A DNA stretch of 64,000 nucleotides. Source: Hephaestia mangrovi. GTDB lineage: Bacteria > Pseudomonadota > Alphaproteobacteria > Sphingomonadales > Sphingomonadaceae. The stretch spans positions 1-64,000 of the forward strand of contig NZ_JAINVU010000006.1 in the NCBI RefSeq assembly GCF_019880555.1. The letters are read 5' to 3'. This document shows positions 34,697 through 43,790 of the stretch, one piece after another. A program made the position numbers and the translations under genes. The notes under the pieces were generated by a model, which searched no databases, was not told the origin of the DNA, and worked only from the letters and a program-made list of their open reading frames with translations. Each line of letters starts with the position of its first letter. The first letter of the stretch is position 1.

Positions 34697-36001
34697 GTGA
34701 ACGATCTCAACATCATCGACCAGTTCCTGGCGGCGTTCATCACCTACATCGACAGTGGGTTTGGCCTGCTTGGCGGCGACGTCAGCTTCCTGTCGCGCAC
34801 GCTGATCGCGCTCGACATCACCCTCGCCGGTCTGTTCTGGGCGCTTGGCGGCGAAGACAACGTGCTCGGGCGCCTCATCCGGAAGATCCTCTATATCGGC
34901 GCCTTCGCCTTCATCCTGAACAGCTTCTCGTCCCTCGCCGACATCATTTTCCGCTCGTTTGCACAGGCCGGGCTGACCGCCGGCGGCGGGACGATCACGG
35001 CGGACGATCTGCTGAAGCCCGGACGGCTCGCCGGAACCGGCTTCTCGGCCGCCTGGCCGCTGCTCGAACAGGTCAACCAGTATCTCGGCTTCACGACCTT
35101 CTTCGACAATTTCCTGACCATCGTCGTGCTGCTGGTCGCGTGGATCATCGTGATCCTCGCCTTCTTCATTCTCGCCGTGCAGATGTTCGTCACGATCCTC
35201 GAGTTCAAGCTGGCCAGTCTGGCCGGCTTCATCCTCGTACCCTTCGCGCTGTGGAACCGAACCAGCTTCCTCGCCGAGCGCGTGCTGGGGAACGTCGTCA
35301 GCTCGGGGATCAAGGTAATGGTCCTCGCGGTCATCGTCGGCATCGGTTCCGGCTACTTCACCCAGTTCACCACCGCGTTGCAGGGACAGGAGCCCGATAT
35401 CGGCCAGGCGATGAGCCTGGTGCTCGCAAGCCTTGCCCTGTTCGGGCTTGGCATTTTCGGTCCGGGCATCGCTTCAGGCCTCGTCGCGGGTGGGCCGCAA
35501 CTCGGTGCAGGCGCTGCGCTCGGGACAGCGCTCGGCGCGGGCGGGATCATGTATCTCGGTGGTGCGGCCGCTATTGGGGCTGGAGGCGGGCTTGCGGCCG
35601 CCGGGATCGGCGCGGTGCGGGCGGGTGCGTCGATGGGGGCCGCGGCGTCGACGGCCTACACACTCGGGCAGGAAGGGGCAGGCTCGGCCAGCATCGGTGC
35701 CGGCATCGGCGGCATGGCGAGGGCGGCCGGCAGTGCTGCACGCTCACGCCTGTCGGCGACGCTCGGGCTTGGCGACGCGGCCGCGGCCGGTCGTCGAGGC
35801 GCGTTCGACGCGATGGCCGGACACGGCCCATCCACTGCCGGAGATGCTTCGGACGGCACGTCGTCAATGCCCGGCTGGGCACGCGCGATGAAGACCCAGC
35901 AGACTTCGCGCCACCACCGCCAGACCGCCGTTCAGGCCGTCCAGTCAGGCGACCGCGGTGGTCATGGCGTCACTCCGGACATCCAGGAAAGGGAGGACTG
36001 A
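34697..36001 (+). CDS. trbL: P-type conjugal transfer protein TrbL
   Basis: A protein of about 434 residues of the VirB6/TrbL family, starting at GTG 34697 (VNDLNIIDQFLAAFITYIDS). It has about six hydrophobic helices in the first 300 residues and a Gly/Ala-rich, low-complexity C-terminal region. It forms part of the inner-membrane channel. An ATG at 34595 would add 34 Pro/Arg-rich residues unlike the family. The 149 bases between trbJ and this start hold no clear TrbK-like gene. Confidence 0.9.
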   Translation: MNDLNIIDQFLAAFITYIDSGFGLLGGDVSFLSRTLIALDITLAGLFWALGGEDNVLGRLIRKILYIGAFAFILNSFSSLADIIFRSFAQAGLTAGGGTITADDLLKPGRLAGTGFSAAWPLLEQVNQYLGFTTFFDNFLTIVVLLVAWIIVILAFFILAVQMFVTILEFKLASLAGFILVPFALWNRTSFLAERVLGNVVSSGIKVMVLAVIVGIGSGYFTQFTTALQGQEPDIGQAMSLVLASLALFGLGIFGPGIASGLVAGGPQLGAGAALGTALGAGGIMYLGGAAAIGAGGGLAAAGIGAVRAGASMGAAASTAYTLGQEGAGSASIGAGIGGMARAAGSAARSRLSATLGLGDAAAAGRRGAFDAMAGHGPSTAGDASDGTSSMPGWARAMKTQQTSRHHRQTAVQAVQSGDRGGHGVTPDIQERED

Positions 36002-36006
36002 TCCTC

Positions 36007-36831
36007 ATGATCTTCAAGCGAGCGGTTCAGCGCTATGGGCGCACCCCCGAACCGGAAACGCCTTATCAGCGCGCCGGCCAATTGTGGGACGAGCGCATCG
36101 GCTCGGCGCGGGTCCAGGCGCACAGCTGGCGGCTGATCGCCTTCGGCTGCCTTGGGCTGACAAGCGCGCTTTCGGGAGGCCTGCTCTGGCAGTCGCTGCA
36201 GAGCCGCGTGGTTCCGTACGTGGTCGAGGTCGATCGCCTGGGTGAAGCGCGCGCGGTGGAGCCCGCCGACAGGACCTATCATCCGACCGACCCCCAGATC
36301 GCGTGGTTCCTCTCGCGCTTCATCGAGGACGTGCGCTCGGTCTCGCTCGATCCCGTGCTCATGAGAGCCAATTGGCTCTCGGCCTACGACTTCGCGACAA
36401 AACGCGGCGCGGTGTTCCTGGGCGACTATGCCCGCACGGCCGATCCGTTCGCGCAGGTCGGCGAGCGTACCGTCTCGGTGCAGGTGACAAGCGTGGTGCG
36501 TGCCTCGGACACGTCGTTCCAGGTCAAGTGGATCGAGACCGCCTTCGAGCGTGGTGCTCCGGCGAGCACGTCGCACTGGACCGCGATTTTGACCGTTCGG
36601 ACGGTGCCGCCGAAAAGCGCCGACGTGCTCCGCAGGAATCCGCTGGGCCTCTACGTCGATGCGATCGACTGGAGCCGGGAACTCGAGCCGGCCGGTTCCA
36701 ACCTGTCACAATCGACGCCAACAGTGATCGTGCCGGTGCGCGCCACACCGCCGCCGCCGGTGGGCATCCCCGGTAAATCGCCGCTCGATCCGACGCTCGG
36801 CACCCCCGCAGGTCAGGAGACCCAGCCATGA
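36007..36831 (+). CDS. trbF: Conjugal transfer protein TrbF
   Basis: A 274-residue VirB8-type bitopic protein: cytosolic N-terminus (RYGRTPEPETPYQRAGQLWD), one membrane helix (LIAFGCLGLTSALSGGLLW) and a periplasmic domain with VPYVVEVDRLGEA and WIETAFERG. The C-terminal tail is Pro-rich. It bridges the inner-membrane complex and the core channel. It overlaps trbG (ATGA). Confidence 0.92.
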   Translation: MIFKRAVQRYGRTPEPETPYQRAGQLWDERIGSARVQAHSWRLIAFGCLGLTSALSGGLLWQSLQSRVVPYVVEVDRLGEARAVEPADRTYHPTDPQIAWFLSRFIEDVRSVSLDPVLMRANWLSAYDFATKRGAVFLGDYARTADPFAQVGERTVSVQVTSVVRASDTSFQVKWIETAFERGAPASTSHWTAILTVRTVPPKSADVLRRNPLGLYVDAIDWSRELEPAGSNLSQSTPTVIVPVRATPPPPVGIPGKSPLDPTLGTPAGQETQP

Positions 36832-37811
36832 ACTTCGCATTGCTCGCCGCAACGGCGCTCACCCTCGCTGCTCCCGCCGTCGCCCAGACGACGCCAATTG
36901 CGCCAGCTTCGCCGACCATCACGCCACCGCCGGCGCCTGCCGTCGCGCTGCCGACCAAGGCGCGTGCTGCGTCGTCATCGCCCGACGCTGCAAGACGAGG
37001 CCCGCACCATCGGCGTATGCCGCCATCGGCCGGCGAACTGCGCGTCCGCGCCGCCAATCGCGCCGCCACGCTCGATCCCACGACCGGCGGCTATCTGGGT
37101 GGGGTGCAGGTCTATCCGTATAGCGACGGCGTCATCTACCATCTGCTGACCGCACCGGGGCAGGTGACCGACATCGCGCTGCAGCCCGGCGAGAACCTCG
37201 GCGCGGTCGCTTCGGGCGACACGGTCCGCTGGGTGATCGGCGATGCGACAAGCGGGGGAAGCGACGCGGGCGACGCCAAACGCACGCATGTGCTGGTGAA
37301 GCCGTTTACCGAGGGACTTGCGACAAACCTCGTCATCACCACCGACCGGCGGACCTATCACCTGGCGCTGACCAGCACCGCGCATACCGCCATGTCGGCG
37401 CTTTCCTGGACCTATCCTGCCGACCAGCTCCTTGCGCTCAAGGCCGCAGCGGAACCGGCGGACGCGGCGCGCGCGGCTCGATCGGTCGCATCGGGTTTCG
37501 ATATCGAGCGGCTGAACTTCGGTTACACGATAGACGGCGATCATCCGGCTTGGCGGCCCTTGCGCGCCTTCGACGACGGGCGGCAGACGTTCATCGAGTT
37601 CCCGGCCAGCATCGGCGAAGGCGAGGCGCCGCCGCTGTTCCTCGTCGATGCCAGGGGCACGGCGAGCCTCGTCAATTACCGGGTACAGGGCCGCTATTAT
37701 GTGGTCGACCGTATCTTTGCCGTGGCGGAACTTCGACTGGGCCTCAAGCCCCAGGACGTCGTCCGGATCACTCGAACCGGCGAGGGACAGGCCGGACGGA
37801 GGCGGTCGTGA
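36828..37811 (+). CDS. trbG: P-type conjugal transfer protein TrbG
   Basis: A 327-residue VirB9 homologue with a signal peptide (MNFALLAATALTLAAPAVAQ), a Pro-rich linker and the periplasmic beta domains (QVYPYSDGVIYHLLTAPGQV; VLVKPFTEGLATNLVITTDR; LNFGYTIDGDHPAWRPLRAF). It forms the outer-membrane core complex with TrbI. Its stop overlaps the GTG start of trbI. Confidence 0.92.
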   Translation: MNFALLAATALTLAAPAVAQTTPIAPASPTITPPPAPAVALPTKARAASSSPDAARRGPHHRRMPPSAGELRVRAANRAATLDPTTGGYLGGVQVYPYSDGVIYHLLTAPGQVTDIALQPGENLGAVASGDTVRWVIGDATSGGSDAGDAKRTHVLVKPFTEGLATNLVITTDRRTYHLALTSTAHTAMSALSWTYPADQLLALKAAAEPADAARAARSVASGFDIERLNFGYTIDGDHPAWRPLRAFDDGRQTFIEFPASIGEGEAPPLFLVDARGTASLVNYRVQGRYYVVDRIFAVAELRLGLKPQDVVRITRTGEGQAGRRRS

Positions 37812-39022
37812 GTGCCGGCCCGATGGACGGGGCGGTGGCCCCGCTGCCCGCGAAGCTCGACCCCGAGACGCTGGCGATCCGCTCGCGGCCGCCACGAGCA
37901 ATACGGTTCAAGAAGGGCGTGATCATCGCCATCGCCGCCCTGGGATCGATCAGCCTCGTTGCGGTGATCTGGATGGCGCTGAAGCCGCGCCTGTCCCGCG
38001 GGGTTTCAGCGCAGGAGGAATTGTCGCAGCCGGATGGGCGCCCGGCCGTCGATGCGCTTGCCGGCACTCCCGCCAATTATGGACAGGTGCCACAGCTCGG
38101 CCCGCCGCTTCCCGGCGATCTCGGCAAGCCGATTCTCGAGCGGCAGCAGCAATTGGCACTGGCGACCGGCCCGACCGACCAGCAATTCCAGCAGTCGGAA
38201 GCGGCCGATCGCGAACGCCGGCTCGGCGAGATCAGGGCCGCGCGCGAATCCGGCGTGCTGGTGCAGGACCGAAAAGTCGGCAGCACTTCCGATGCGGCAT
38301 CCGGCACCGCGGTCCCGGTGAGCACAGCGACGTCCGCCACGCAGAAGCTTGCGCTCGATCCGACCAACGACCCCAACGCGCAGGGCCGCAAGCAAGCGTT
38401 CGTTTCCGGTCTTGATTCACGCGGCGACGTCAATCCGCACGCGCTCGCGCCGCTGGCGTCGCCCTACACTTTGTCGGCAGGCAGCGTGATCGCTGCGAGC
38501 CTCATCACCGGACTTCGCTCCGACCTGCCGGGGCTCGTCACCGCCCAGGTCACCGAGAATGTCTATGACAGCGCGACGGGGCATCTACTGCTGATTCCGC
38601 AGGGCGCGCGCCTCATCGGCAGTTACGACAGCGTCGTGGCGTTCGGGCAGAAGCGCGCGCTCATCGTCTGGCAGCGGATCGTGATGCCCGATGGCAGCAG
38701 CTTGCGAATCGACAATGTGCCGGCCACCGATCCGTCAGGTTATGCCGGACTTGAGGACAAGGTCGACTTCCACACCTGGCAGCTCTTGAAGGGCGTGGTG
38801 CTTTCGACCGTGCTCGGGGTCGGGTCGGAGCTCTCGCTCTCGGGCCAGAGCGATCTGGTCCAGGCGGTCCGCATGTCGACGCAAGACACCGTGTCGCGCG
38901 CCGGCGACCAGATCACCAAGCGCAATCTCGGCATGCAGCCGACGATCACGATCCGCCCCGGCACGCCGGTCAGGCTGGTGGTCCACAAGGATCTGGTGTT
39001 CGCGCCGGCGGGGAGGAACTGA
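37808..39022 (+). CDS. trbI: Conjugal transfer protein TrbI
   Basis: A 404-residue VirB10 homologue starting at GTG 37808 in a GTGA overlap with trbG. It has an N-terminal cytosolic segment, one membrane helix (GVIIAIAALGSISLVAVIWM), a Pro/Gln-rich periplasmic linker and the C-terminal barrel domain (YTLSAGSVIAASLITGLRSD; GHLLLIPQGARLIGSYDSVV; TIRPGTPVRLVVHKDLVF). It spans both membranes as the energy-sensing scaffold of the channel. Confidence 0.92.
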   Translation: MSAGPMDGAVAPLPAKLDPETLAIRSRPPRAIRFKKGVIIAIAALGSISLVAVIWMALKPRLSRGVSAQEELSQPDGRPAVDALAGTPANYGQVPQLGPPLPGDLGKPILERQQQLALATGPTDQQFQQSEAADRERRLGEIRAARESGVLVQDRKVGSTSDAASGTAVPVSTATSATQKLALDPTNDPNAQGRKQAFVSGLDSRGDVNPHALAPLASPYTLSAGSVIAASLITGLRSDLPGLVTAQVTENVYDSATGHLLLIPQGARLIGSYDSVVAFGQKRALIVWQRIVMPDGSSLRIDNVPATDPSGYAGLEDKVDFHTWQLLKGVVLSTVLGVGSELSLSGQSDLVQAVRMSTQDTVSRAGDQITKRNLGMQPTITIRPGTPVRLVVHKDLVFAPAGRN

Positions 39023-39023
39023 C

Positions 39024-39254
39024 ATGGTCGATCTCAAGCTCGGCAAGCTGCCCGACCGAACCCCGGTGAAGCTCTCGATCAGTATCACGCCCGACCTGCA
39101 GGCAGCACTGCAGGATTATGCGGCGGTCTATGCCGAAACCTACGGAGTGGAGGAGGCGATCGCCGAGCTCGTACCTGCGATGCTGGCCGCGTTTCTCGAG
39201 GGCGACCGCAACTTCATGCGCAGGCGCGATGCCAGATTGCGGGGCCAGAAATGA
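39024..39254 (+). CDS. DUF2274 family protein
   Basis: A 76-residue protein (LKLGKLPDRTPVKLSISITP; DLQAALQDYAAVYAETYGVE) matching the DUF2274 family that almost always follows trbI in alphaproteobacterial transfer operons. It resembles a ribbon-helix-helix protein and may be a small regulator. It overlaps the next gene by four bases. Confidence 0.85.
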   Translation: MVDLKLGKLPDRTPVKLSISITPDLQAALQDYAAVYAETYGVEEAIAELVPAMLAAFLEGDRNFMRRRDARLRGQK

Positions 39255-39466
39255 TCGAGCGGGCATGGGAAACCAGGATCGAGCCGCTGACGGTGCGAGT
39301 CATGACTGCCGCCCGGATTACCGGGCTCAGCCGATCCCGGATCTATGAGCTCATCCAGTCGGGCGATCTCGAAACAACGAAGGTCGGACGGGCGACGCTG
39401 GTGCAATATCGAAGCCTGAAGCTCCTTACGGGCAACGGACCATCGAGCGCGGACACGCCAGGTTGA
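39251..39466 (+). CDS. Excisionase-like helix-turn-helix protein
   Basis: A 71-residue protein with a MerR/excisionase-type HTH (MTAARITGLSRSRIYELIQS, then GDLETTKVGRATLV). Its place at the end of the T4SS operon and close to the integrase suggests a recombination directionality factor or a regulator. A true excisionase role is inference. Confidence 0.75.
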   Translation: MIERAWETRIEPLTVRVMTAARITGLSRSRIYELIQSGDLETTKVGRATLVQYRSLKLLTGNGPSSADTPG

Positions 39467-39549
39467 TCTACTTCCAGTTGGGGACGTAGCGTAGCCGCAT
39501 ACCGAACCCGTTCGGCTGCCGCGCGGTCGCGACGTGTGACTGCCAGATT

Positions 39550-39747
39550 TTAGGAATGCCCGTCCAAGTCCGGCTTCAACGGACATATCTCGACAACCAC
39601 AAAATCATAGGGCGGCTCGAAGCTCGATAGATCGCGCTCTACCAGCTGCCGGATCGAAGCGTCGGGCTGGACGCCCGGCGCCTCGAAACATCGAGAGTCA
39701 TGCTTTCCGGCCAGCCCTGAAATCAGGCCGCAGTACAGCACCGCCAT
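39550..39747 (-). CDS. Possible small protein overlapping the integrase end
   Basis: A 65-residue frame ending at 39550. Its C-terminal part reads protein-like (DASIRQLVERDLSSFEPPYD, then FVVVEICPLKPDLDGHS) and codon use looks coding. The beginning overlaps the last 50 bases of the integrase in another frame. It has no known family. It may be a short coupled gene or a remnant. Confidence 0.3.
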   Translation of the reverse strand: MAVLYCGLISGLAGKHDSRCFEAPGVQPDASIRQLVERDLSSFEPPYDFVVVEICPLKPDLDGHS

Positions 39748-40924
39748 CGCGCAGTTGATCGAGGTAGTCCGACCAGTGCTGCATCATGCGTACCCGCTCG
39801 TCCCAATACTCGCCCCGGGCATAGGCGCGGCGGACCTGGTTGGTGTCGACGTGCGCGAGCTGGCGCTCGATCGCGTCGGGGTTCCATTCGCCCATCTCGT
39901 TTAGCAGTGTCGCCGCCATCGCCCGGAAGCCGTGCGCGGTCATTTGCTCGGTGGTGTAGCCGAGCTTGCGCAAACCCTGGTTCACGGCATTCTCCGACAT
40001 CGTCTTGCGCGGCTTGCCGAGGCACGGAAACAGGTATTTCCACCAATGCGTGTGCTCGTGCAGTTCCTTGAGCATCGCAATTACCTGCCGCGACAGCGGC
40101 ACTCGGTGGGGACGACGCATCTTCATGCGCTCCGCCGGGATGAACCAGGTCGCTTCCTCGAAGTCGATGTCTGCCCACTCGGCCTGCCGCAGCTCGCCCG
40201 GGCGCAGCAGCACGTGCGGCGAGAGCCGCATGGCCATCACCGTCACTTTGTGCCCCCGATAGCCGTCAATCGCCCGGAGCAGCGCCCCCACTTCAGACGG
40301 CCGGGTGATTGCTGCGAAGTGCTTGACCTTGGGCACGGCGATCGCGCCGCGCAGGTCGGCCGCGACATCCTTTTCGCAACGAACTGTCGCTACCCCATAG
40401 CGGAATACCCGGCTGAGCACGCTGCGCATGCGTCTTGCACTTTCGTAGGCGCCGGTGGCCTCGACCTTGCGGAGCACGGCAAGCGCTTCGTGAGGCGTGA
40501 TCTGCGCGATGGGGATGTTGCCGATGAGCGGATAGGACTTGGCGAGCAGCCAGCGAATCTTATCAATGGTGACCGGTGCAAGGCCGTCTCGTTCGCATTT
40601 GACCAGCCATTCCCTGGCGACGGCCTCGAAGGTGTTCGCCGCGGCGTACTTGGCGGCGATCCTGGCGCGCTTCTTTTCCAGCGCTGGATCGATTCCTTCG
40701 GCAATCTTCTTCCTGGCCTCGTCGCGCCGGACCCGCGCGTCCGCGAGGCTTATCGTTGGCCACCCTCCGAGATGAAGATTCTTCTGCTTGTCGAGAAAGC
40801 GGTATCTGAAGCGCCACAGCTTCGAGCCGTTGGGTTGGATGACGAGATAGAGACCTTGAGAATCGGAAAGGCTCCAGGCCTTCTCTCTCGGCTTGGCGGC
40901 GTTGATCTGAATGTAGGTAAGCAT
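39698..40924 (-). CDS. Tyrosine site-specific integrase of the P4/DUF4102 type
   Basis: A 408-residue recombinase from ATG 40924. The N-terminal arm-binding DUF4102 domain (LSDSQGLYLVIQPNGSKLWR; FRYRFLDKQKNLHLGGWPTI; SLADARVRRDEARKKIAEGI) precedes a SAM-like core-binding domain and the catalytic domain: Arg in LRPGELRQAEW, HGFRAMA as His-x-x-Arg, then AHVDTNQVRRAYAR and the nucleophile Tyr in AYARGEYWDER. Such integrases use tRNA 3' ends, and the tRNA-Leu gene is 180 bases away. An upstream ATG at 40978 would add 18 residues. Confidence 0.92.
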   Translation of the reverse strand: MLTYIQINAAKPREKAWSLSDSQGLYLVIQPNGSKLWRFRYRFLDKQKNLHLGGWPTISLADARVRRDEARKKIAEGIDPALEKKRARIAAKYAAANTFEAVAREWLVKCERDGLAPVTIDKIRWLLAKSYPLIGNIPIAQITPHEALAVLRKVEATGAYESARRMRSVLSRVFRYGVATVRCEKDVAADLRGAIAVPKVKHFAAITRPSEVGALLRAIDGYRGHKVTVMAMRLSPHVLLRPGELRQAEWADIDFEEATWFIPAERMKMRRPHRVPLSRQVIAMLKELHEHTHWWKYLFPCLGKPRKTMSENAVNQGLRKLGYTTEQMTAHGFRAMAATLLNEMGEWNPDAIERQLAHVDTNQVRRAYARGEYWDERVRMMQHWSDYLDQLRDGGAVLRPDFRAGRKA

Positions 40925-40958
40925 GGTCGTTTTCCCAGCAATGCCGGGTCGATCCGAG

Positions 40959-40987
40959 AGCACCAAAAAGAGCAACATTTTGGTGCT
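40959..40987. promoter_or_regulatory. Inverted repeat in the integrase promoter region
   Basis: AGCACCAAAA (40959-40968) and TTTTGGTGCT (40978-40987) are perfect 10-bp inverted repeats with a nine-base spacer, 35-63 bases upstream of the integrase start. It may be an operator for a regulator such as the HTH protein at 39251, or an arm-type recombinase site. Confidence 0.5.
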
Positions 40988-41104
40988 GCTGCTGCTGGTG
41001 CTCTTAGCCGGATTTCGCCGGACGGTGTCTGGCGATTCTCGGTCTAGAAATGCTGTGAAACCAGCCGCTTACTGGACGATGCTGGACGTATCCAGAGCCA
41101 GTAT

Positions 41105-41191
<87 letters not shown>

Positions 41192-41208
41192 ACGGGGTAG
41201 GCCGCGCG

Positions 41209-41237
41209 CTCTAGGCGAGGGGCCGCGCGCTTGTCAA
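41209..41237 (-). promoter_or_regulatory. Promoter of tRNA-Leu
   Basis: On the minus strand TTGACA (41237-41232) and CTAGAG (41214-41209) are separated by 17 bases, 18 bases upstream of the tRNA 5' end. This is a near-ideal stable-RNA promoter for this group. Confidence 0.8.
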
Positions 41238-41239
41238 CG

Positions 41240-41644
41240 CTAGATCAGCGCCAGTTCGGCAAGTTTTCCGATCAAGGCGGGTGGCAGCTCGGCGACGCCG
41301 CTCGTGCCGCCGGCGAGGTCGGCGGGGGCGTCGTTCGCCTCGAGGTAGCGCCAGCCCTGGTGCGCCCGCTTGGGCCGCGCCTCGACCAGCACGGGGACCG
41401 GATCGATGTGTATCGCGACCCGCCCGCCTTCCGCCTCACCGAAGCCGAGAATCGGCGAGCGCGCGACGAGCTGGTGCTTGACGATCCAGTAGAGCGAGCC
41501 CTGCCCGGCAATCTCCTCGTGCCGTTTGGGCAGGTATCGTGTCGTCAGGAACACCGGTCCCGCTTCGGCGCGCTGCCGCAGCCGCTCGACGAGATGATCG
41601 AGGCTCGCCGCGCCGAACGCGACCTTGGTGATATGGAGCGCCAT
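41240..41644 (-). CDS. DUF1489 family protein
   Basis: A 134-residue conserved alphaproteobacterial protein of unknown function (VAFGAASLDHLVERLRQRAE; VFLTTRYLPKRHEEIAGQGS; LYWIVKHQLVARSPILGFGE). It is the first chromosomal gene beyond the integration site and probably shares a unit with mgtE, whose gene lies 36 bases upstream on the same strand. Confidence 0.85.
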   Translation of the reverse strand: MALHITKVAFGAASLDHLVERLRQRAEAGPVFLTTRYLPKRHEEIAGQGSLYWIVKHQLVARSPILGFGEAEGGRVAIHIDPVPVLVEARPKRAHQGWRYLEANDAPADLAGGTSGVAELPPALIGKLAELALI

Positions 41645-41680
41645 ACCGCCGATCTGGGCATGCGGCGCGCCAGCGACAAG

Positions 41681-43084
41681 TCAGCCGCCAAGCCCCCACA
41701 AAGTAGCGAGCCCGAGGAACGAGAAGAAGCCCATCGTGTCGGTCAGCGTCGTCACGAACACCGCCGAGGACACCGCCGGATCGATCTTCGCCTTGTCGAG
41801 CGCGATCGGCACGAACACGCCGCCCAGCCCGGCGACGAGATTGTTGAACAGCATCGCCGTGCCCATGACGATCGACAGATCGCGATTGCCGTAGATCAGA
41901 TAGCTGCCGATCCCGACCATCAATCCCAGCGACGCGCCGTTGGCCAGCGCGATGCGGAATTCGCGGACGATCATCCACCAGGTGTTCGAACTGGTCAGCT
42001 GGTTGGTCGCCAGCGCGCGGACGACCACCGCCAGCGTCTGCGTCCCCGCATTGCCGCCCATGCCCGAGATGATCGGCATCAGCACCGCGAGCACGGCAAA
42101 CCGTCCGATCTCGCCCTGGAACAATCCGACCACCGACGACGCGACGATCGCGGTACCGAGATTGACGATGAGCCATATCAGCCGCGTCCGCACGGTCAGC
42201 CGGATTGGCTCGTTGATGTCGCCGTCGCCCGCGCCGGACAGCAACAGCGTATCCTCGCCCGCTTCCTCCTGGATGATGTGGACGATGTCGTCGACGGTGA
42301 TCATGCCGACCAGCCGGCCGGTCGCATCGACGACCGCGGCGGAGATCAGGCCGTATTTCTGGAAGCGCAACGCGACCTCTTCCTGGTCCATGTCGACCGG
42401 GATCAGCGTTTGTTCGCGCTGCATCACATCGCCCAGCTTGACCGAGCGCGGCGTGCGCAGGATCCACGAGAGCTTGCAGGTGCCGATCGGCTTGTGCCCC
42501 GGATCGACGACGAAGACTTCCCAGAAATCGGTGGTCAACTGGTCGTCGGCGCGCAGATAATCGATCACATCGCCGACGGTCCAATGCTCGGGCGCTGCGA
42601 TCAGCTCGCGCTGCATCAGGCGGCCGGCAGTCTCTTCCGGATAGCTGAGCGCTTCCTCGATCGCCGCGCGGTCGTCGGGCTCCATCGCGCGAAGGACCTC
42701 GCGCTGATCCTCGACGTCCATGTCCTCGATGATCGCGACAGCGTCGTCGGTATCGAGCTCGGAGGCGATGTCGGCGACCTGGTGCGGCTCGAGCGCGTCG
42801 ATCAGATCTTCGCGGACATAATCGTTCATCTCGGCGAACACCTCGCCGTCGAGCAGCCCGGCGATCGCCTTGGCGAGATCGGGGCGCTCGTCGGCGGGCG
42901 TCAGCTCGAACAGATCGGCGATGTCGGCGGGATGGAGCGGCTCGACCAGCTCGCGCGCGTCCCCGGGGCGCCCATCCTCGACGGCGTCGAGCACCGCGCG
43001 GACGAATTCGGGCTTGAGGCGGTCGTCCTCGTCGAGCTGCGCCGATTCGGTTTCGGCTTCGGGCGTGAGTTCGGTCTCGCTCAT
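41681..43084 (-). CDS. mgtE: Magnesium transporter MgtE
   Basis: A 467-residue protein with the full MgtE layout: an acidic N-domain (LHPADIADLFELTPADERPD; LEPHQVADIASELDTDDAVA), two CBS domains (about residues 140-265, including VFVVDPGHKPIGTCKLSWIL), and five membrane helices with the selectivity stretch MPIISGMGGNAGTQTLAVVV. It forms a dimeric Mg2+ channel gated by cytosolic Mg2+. The start at 43084 is chosen because upstream in-frame sequence is Arg/Ala-rich and not conserved. Confidence 0.93.
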   Translation of the reverse strand: MSETELTPEAETESAQLDEDDRLKPEFVRAVLDAVEDGRPGDARELVEPLHPADIADLFELTPADERPDLAKAIAGLLDGEVFAEMNDYVREDLIDALEPHQVADIASELDTDDAVAIIEDMDVEDQREVLRAMEPDDRAAIEEALSYPEETAGRLMQRELIAAPEHWTVGDVIDYLRADDQLTTDFWEVFVVDPGHKPIGTCKLSWILRTPRSVKLGDVMQREQTLIPVDMDQEEVALRFQKYGLISAAVVDATGRLVGMITVDDIVHIIQEEAGEDTLLLSGAGDGDINEPIRLTVRTRLIWLIVNLGTAIVASSVVGLFQGEIGRFAVLAVLMPIISGMGGNAGTQTLAVVVRALATNQLTSSNTWWMIVREFRIALANGASLGLMVGIGSYLIYGNRDLSIVMGTAMLFNNLVAGLGGVFVPIALDKAKIDPAVSSAVFVTTLTDTMGFFSFLGLATLWGLGG

Positions 43085-43222
43085 CGGTCGACCTCCGGCC
43101 CTGGTTGCTCGCGACTTCGCCCCCTTAGCGGCACGCGCCACCGATGCCAACGCCTCTTGGTTTGCCAGCACGGGCGGGCGCCGCTAGGGCGCAGAGGGAA
43201 ACAGGAACGCCCATAGAAGGAT

Positions 43223-43684
43223 ATGCGCATGGCCGACACTCCCGAAACGCTGACGATGACGCTCGACGGCGGCGACGTAACGATCAAGCTGCGCCCCGAT
43301 CTCGCGCCCCAGCATGTCGAGCGCATCGCCGGCCTTGCCAACGAAGGCTTTTACGATGGCGTCGTGTTCCACCGCGTGATCCCCGGCTTTATGGCGCAGG
43401 GCGGCGATCCCACCGGCACCGGCATGGGCGGTTCGGAAAAGCCCGATCTTCCGGCCGAATTCTCGAAGGAGCCGCATGTCCGCGGCGTCTGCTCGATGGC
43501 GCGCACGCAGAATCCGAACAGCGCCAATTCGCAATTCTTCATCTGCTTCGACGACGCCCGCTTCCTCGACGGCCAATATACCGTCTGGGGCGAAGTGACC
43601 GATGGCATGGACCTGATCGATGCGCTGCCCAAGGGCGAGCCGCCGGCCAACCCGGGCAAGATCGTCAAGATGCGCGCGGCGTAA
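43223..43684 (+). CDS. Peptidyl-prolyl cis-trans isomerase, cyclophilin type
   Basis: A 153-residue cytosolic cyclophilin with all core motifs: FYDGVVFHRVIPGFMAQGGD, GTGMGG, RGVCSMAR, NSANSQFFIC and FLDGQYTVWGEV. It catalyses proline isomerisation during folding. There is no signal peptide. Met3 at 43229 is an alternative start. A hairpin terminator follows at 43762. Confidence 0.93.
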   Translation: MRMADTPETLTMTLDGGDVTIKLRPDLAPQHVERIAGLANEGFYDGVVFHRVIPGFMAQGGDPTGTGMGGSEKPDLPAEFSKEPHVRGVCSMARTQNPNSANSQFFICFDDARFLDGQYTVWGEVTDGMDLIDALPKGEPPANPGKIVKMRAA

Positions 43685-43761
43685 TCCAGGTTCAGCTTCG
43701 CTGAGCCATAAGGCACCGGCGCGCTCCCCATCCGGCCTCGCAGACGCGATATTCTGCGGAA

Positions 43762-43790
43762 GCCCGCCTGGGGAGCGGGCCTTCTATTTC
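43762..43790 (+). terminator. Terminator between convergent genes
   Basis: Stem GCCCGC / GCGGGC (43762-43767 and 43775-43780) with a seven-base loop, followed by CTTCTATTT. It ends the cyclophilin transcript and lies at the end of the convergent LysR gene. Confidence 0.6.
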
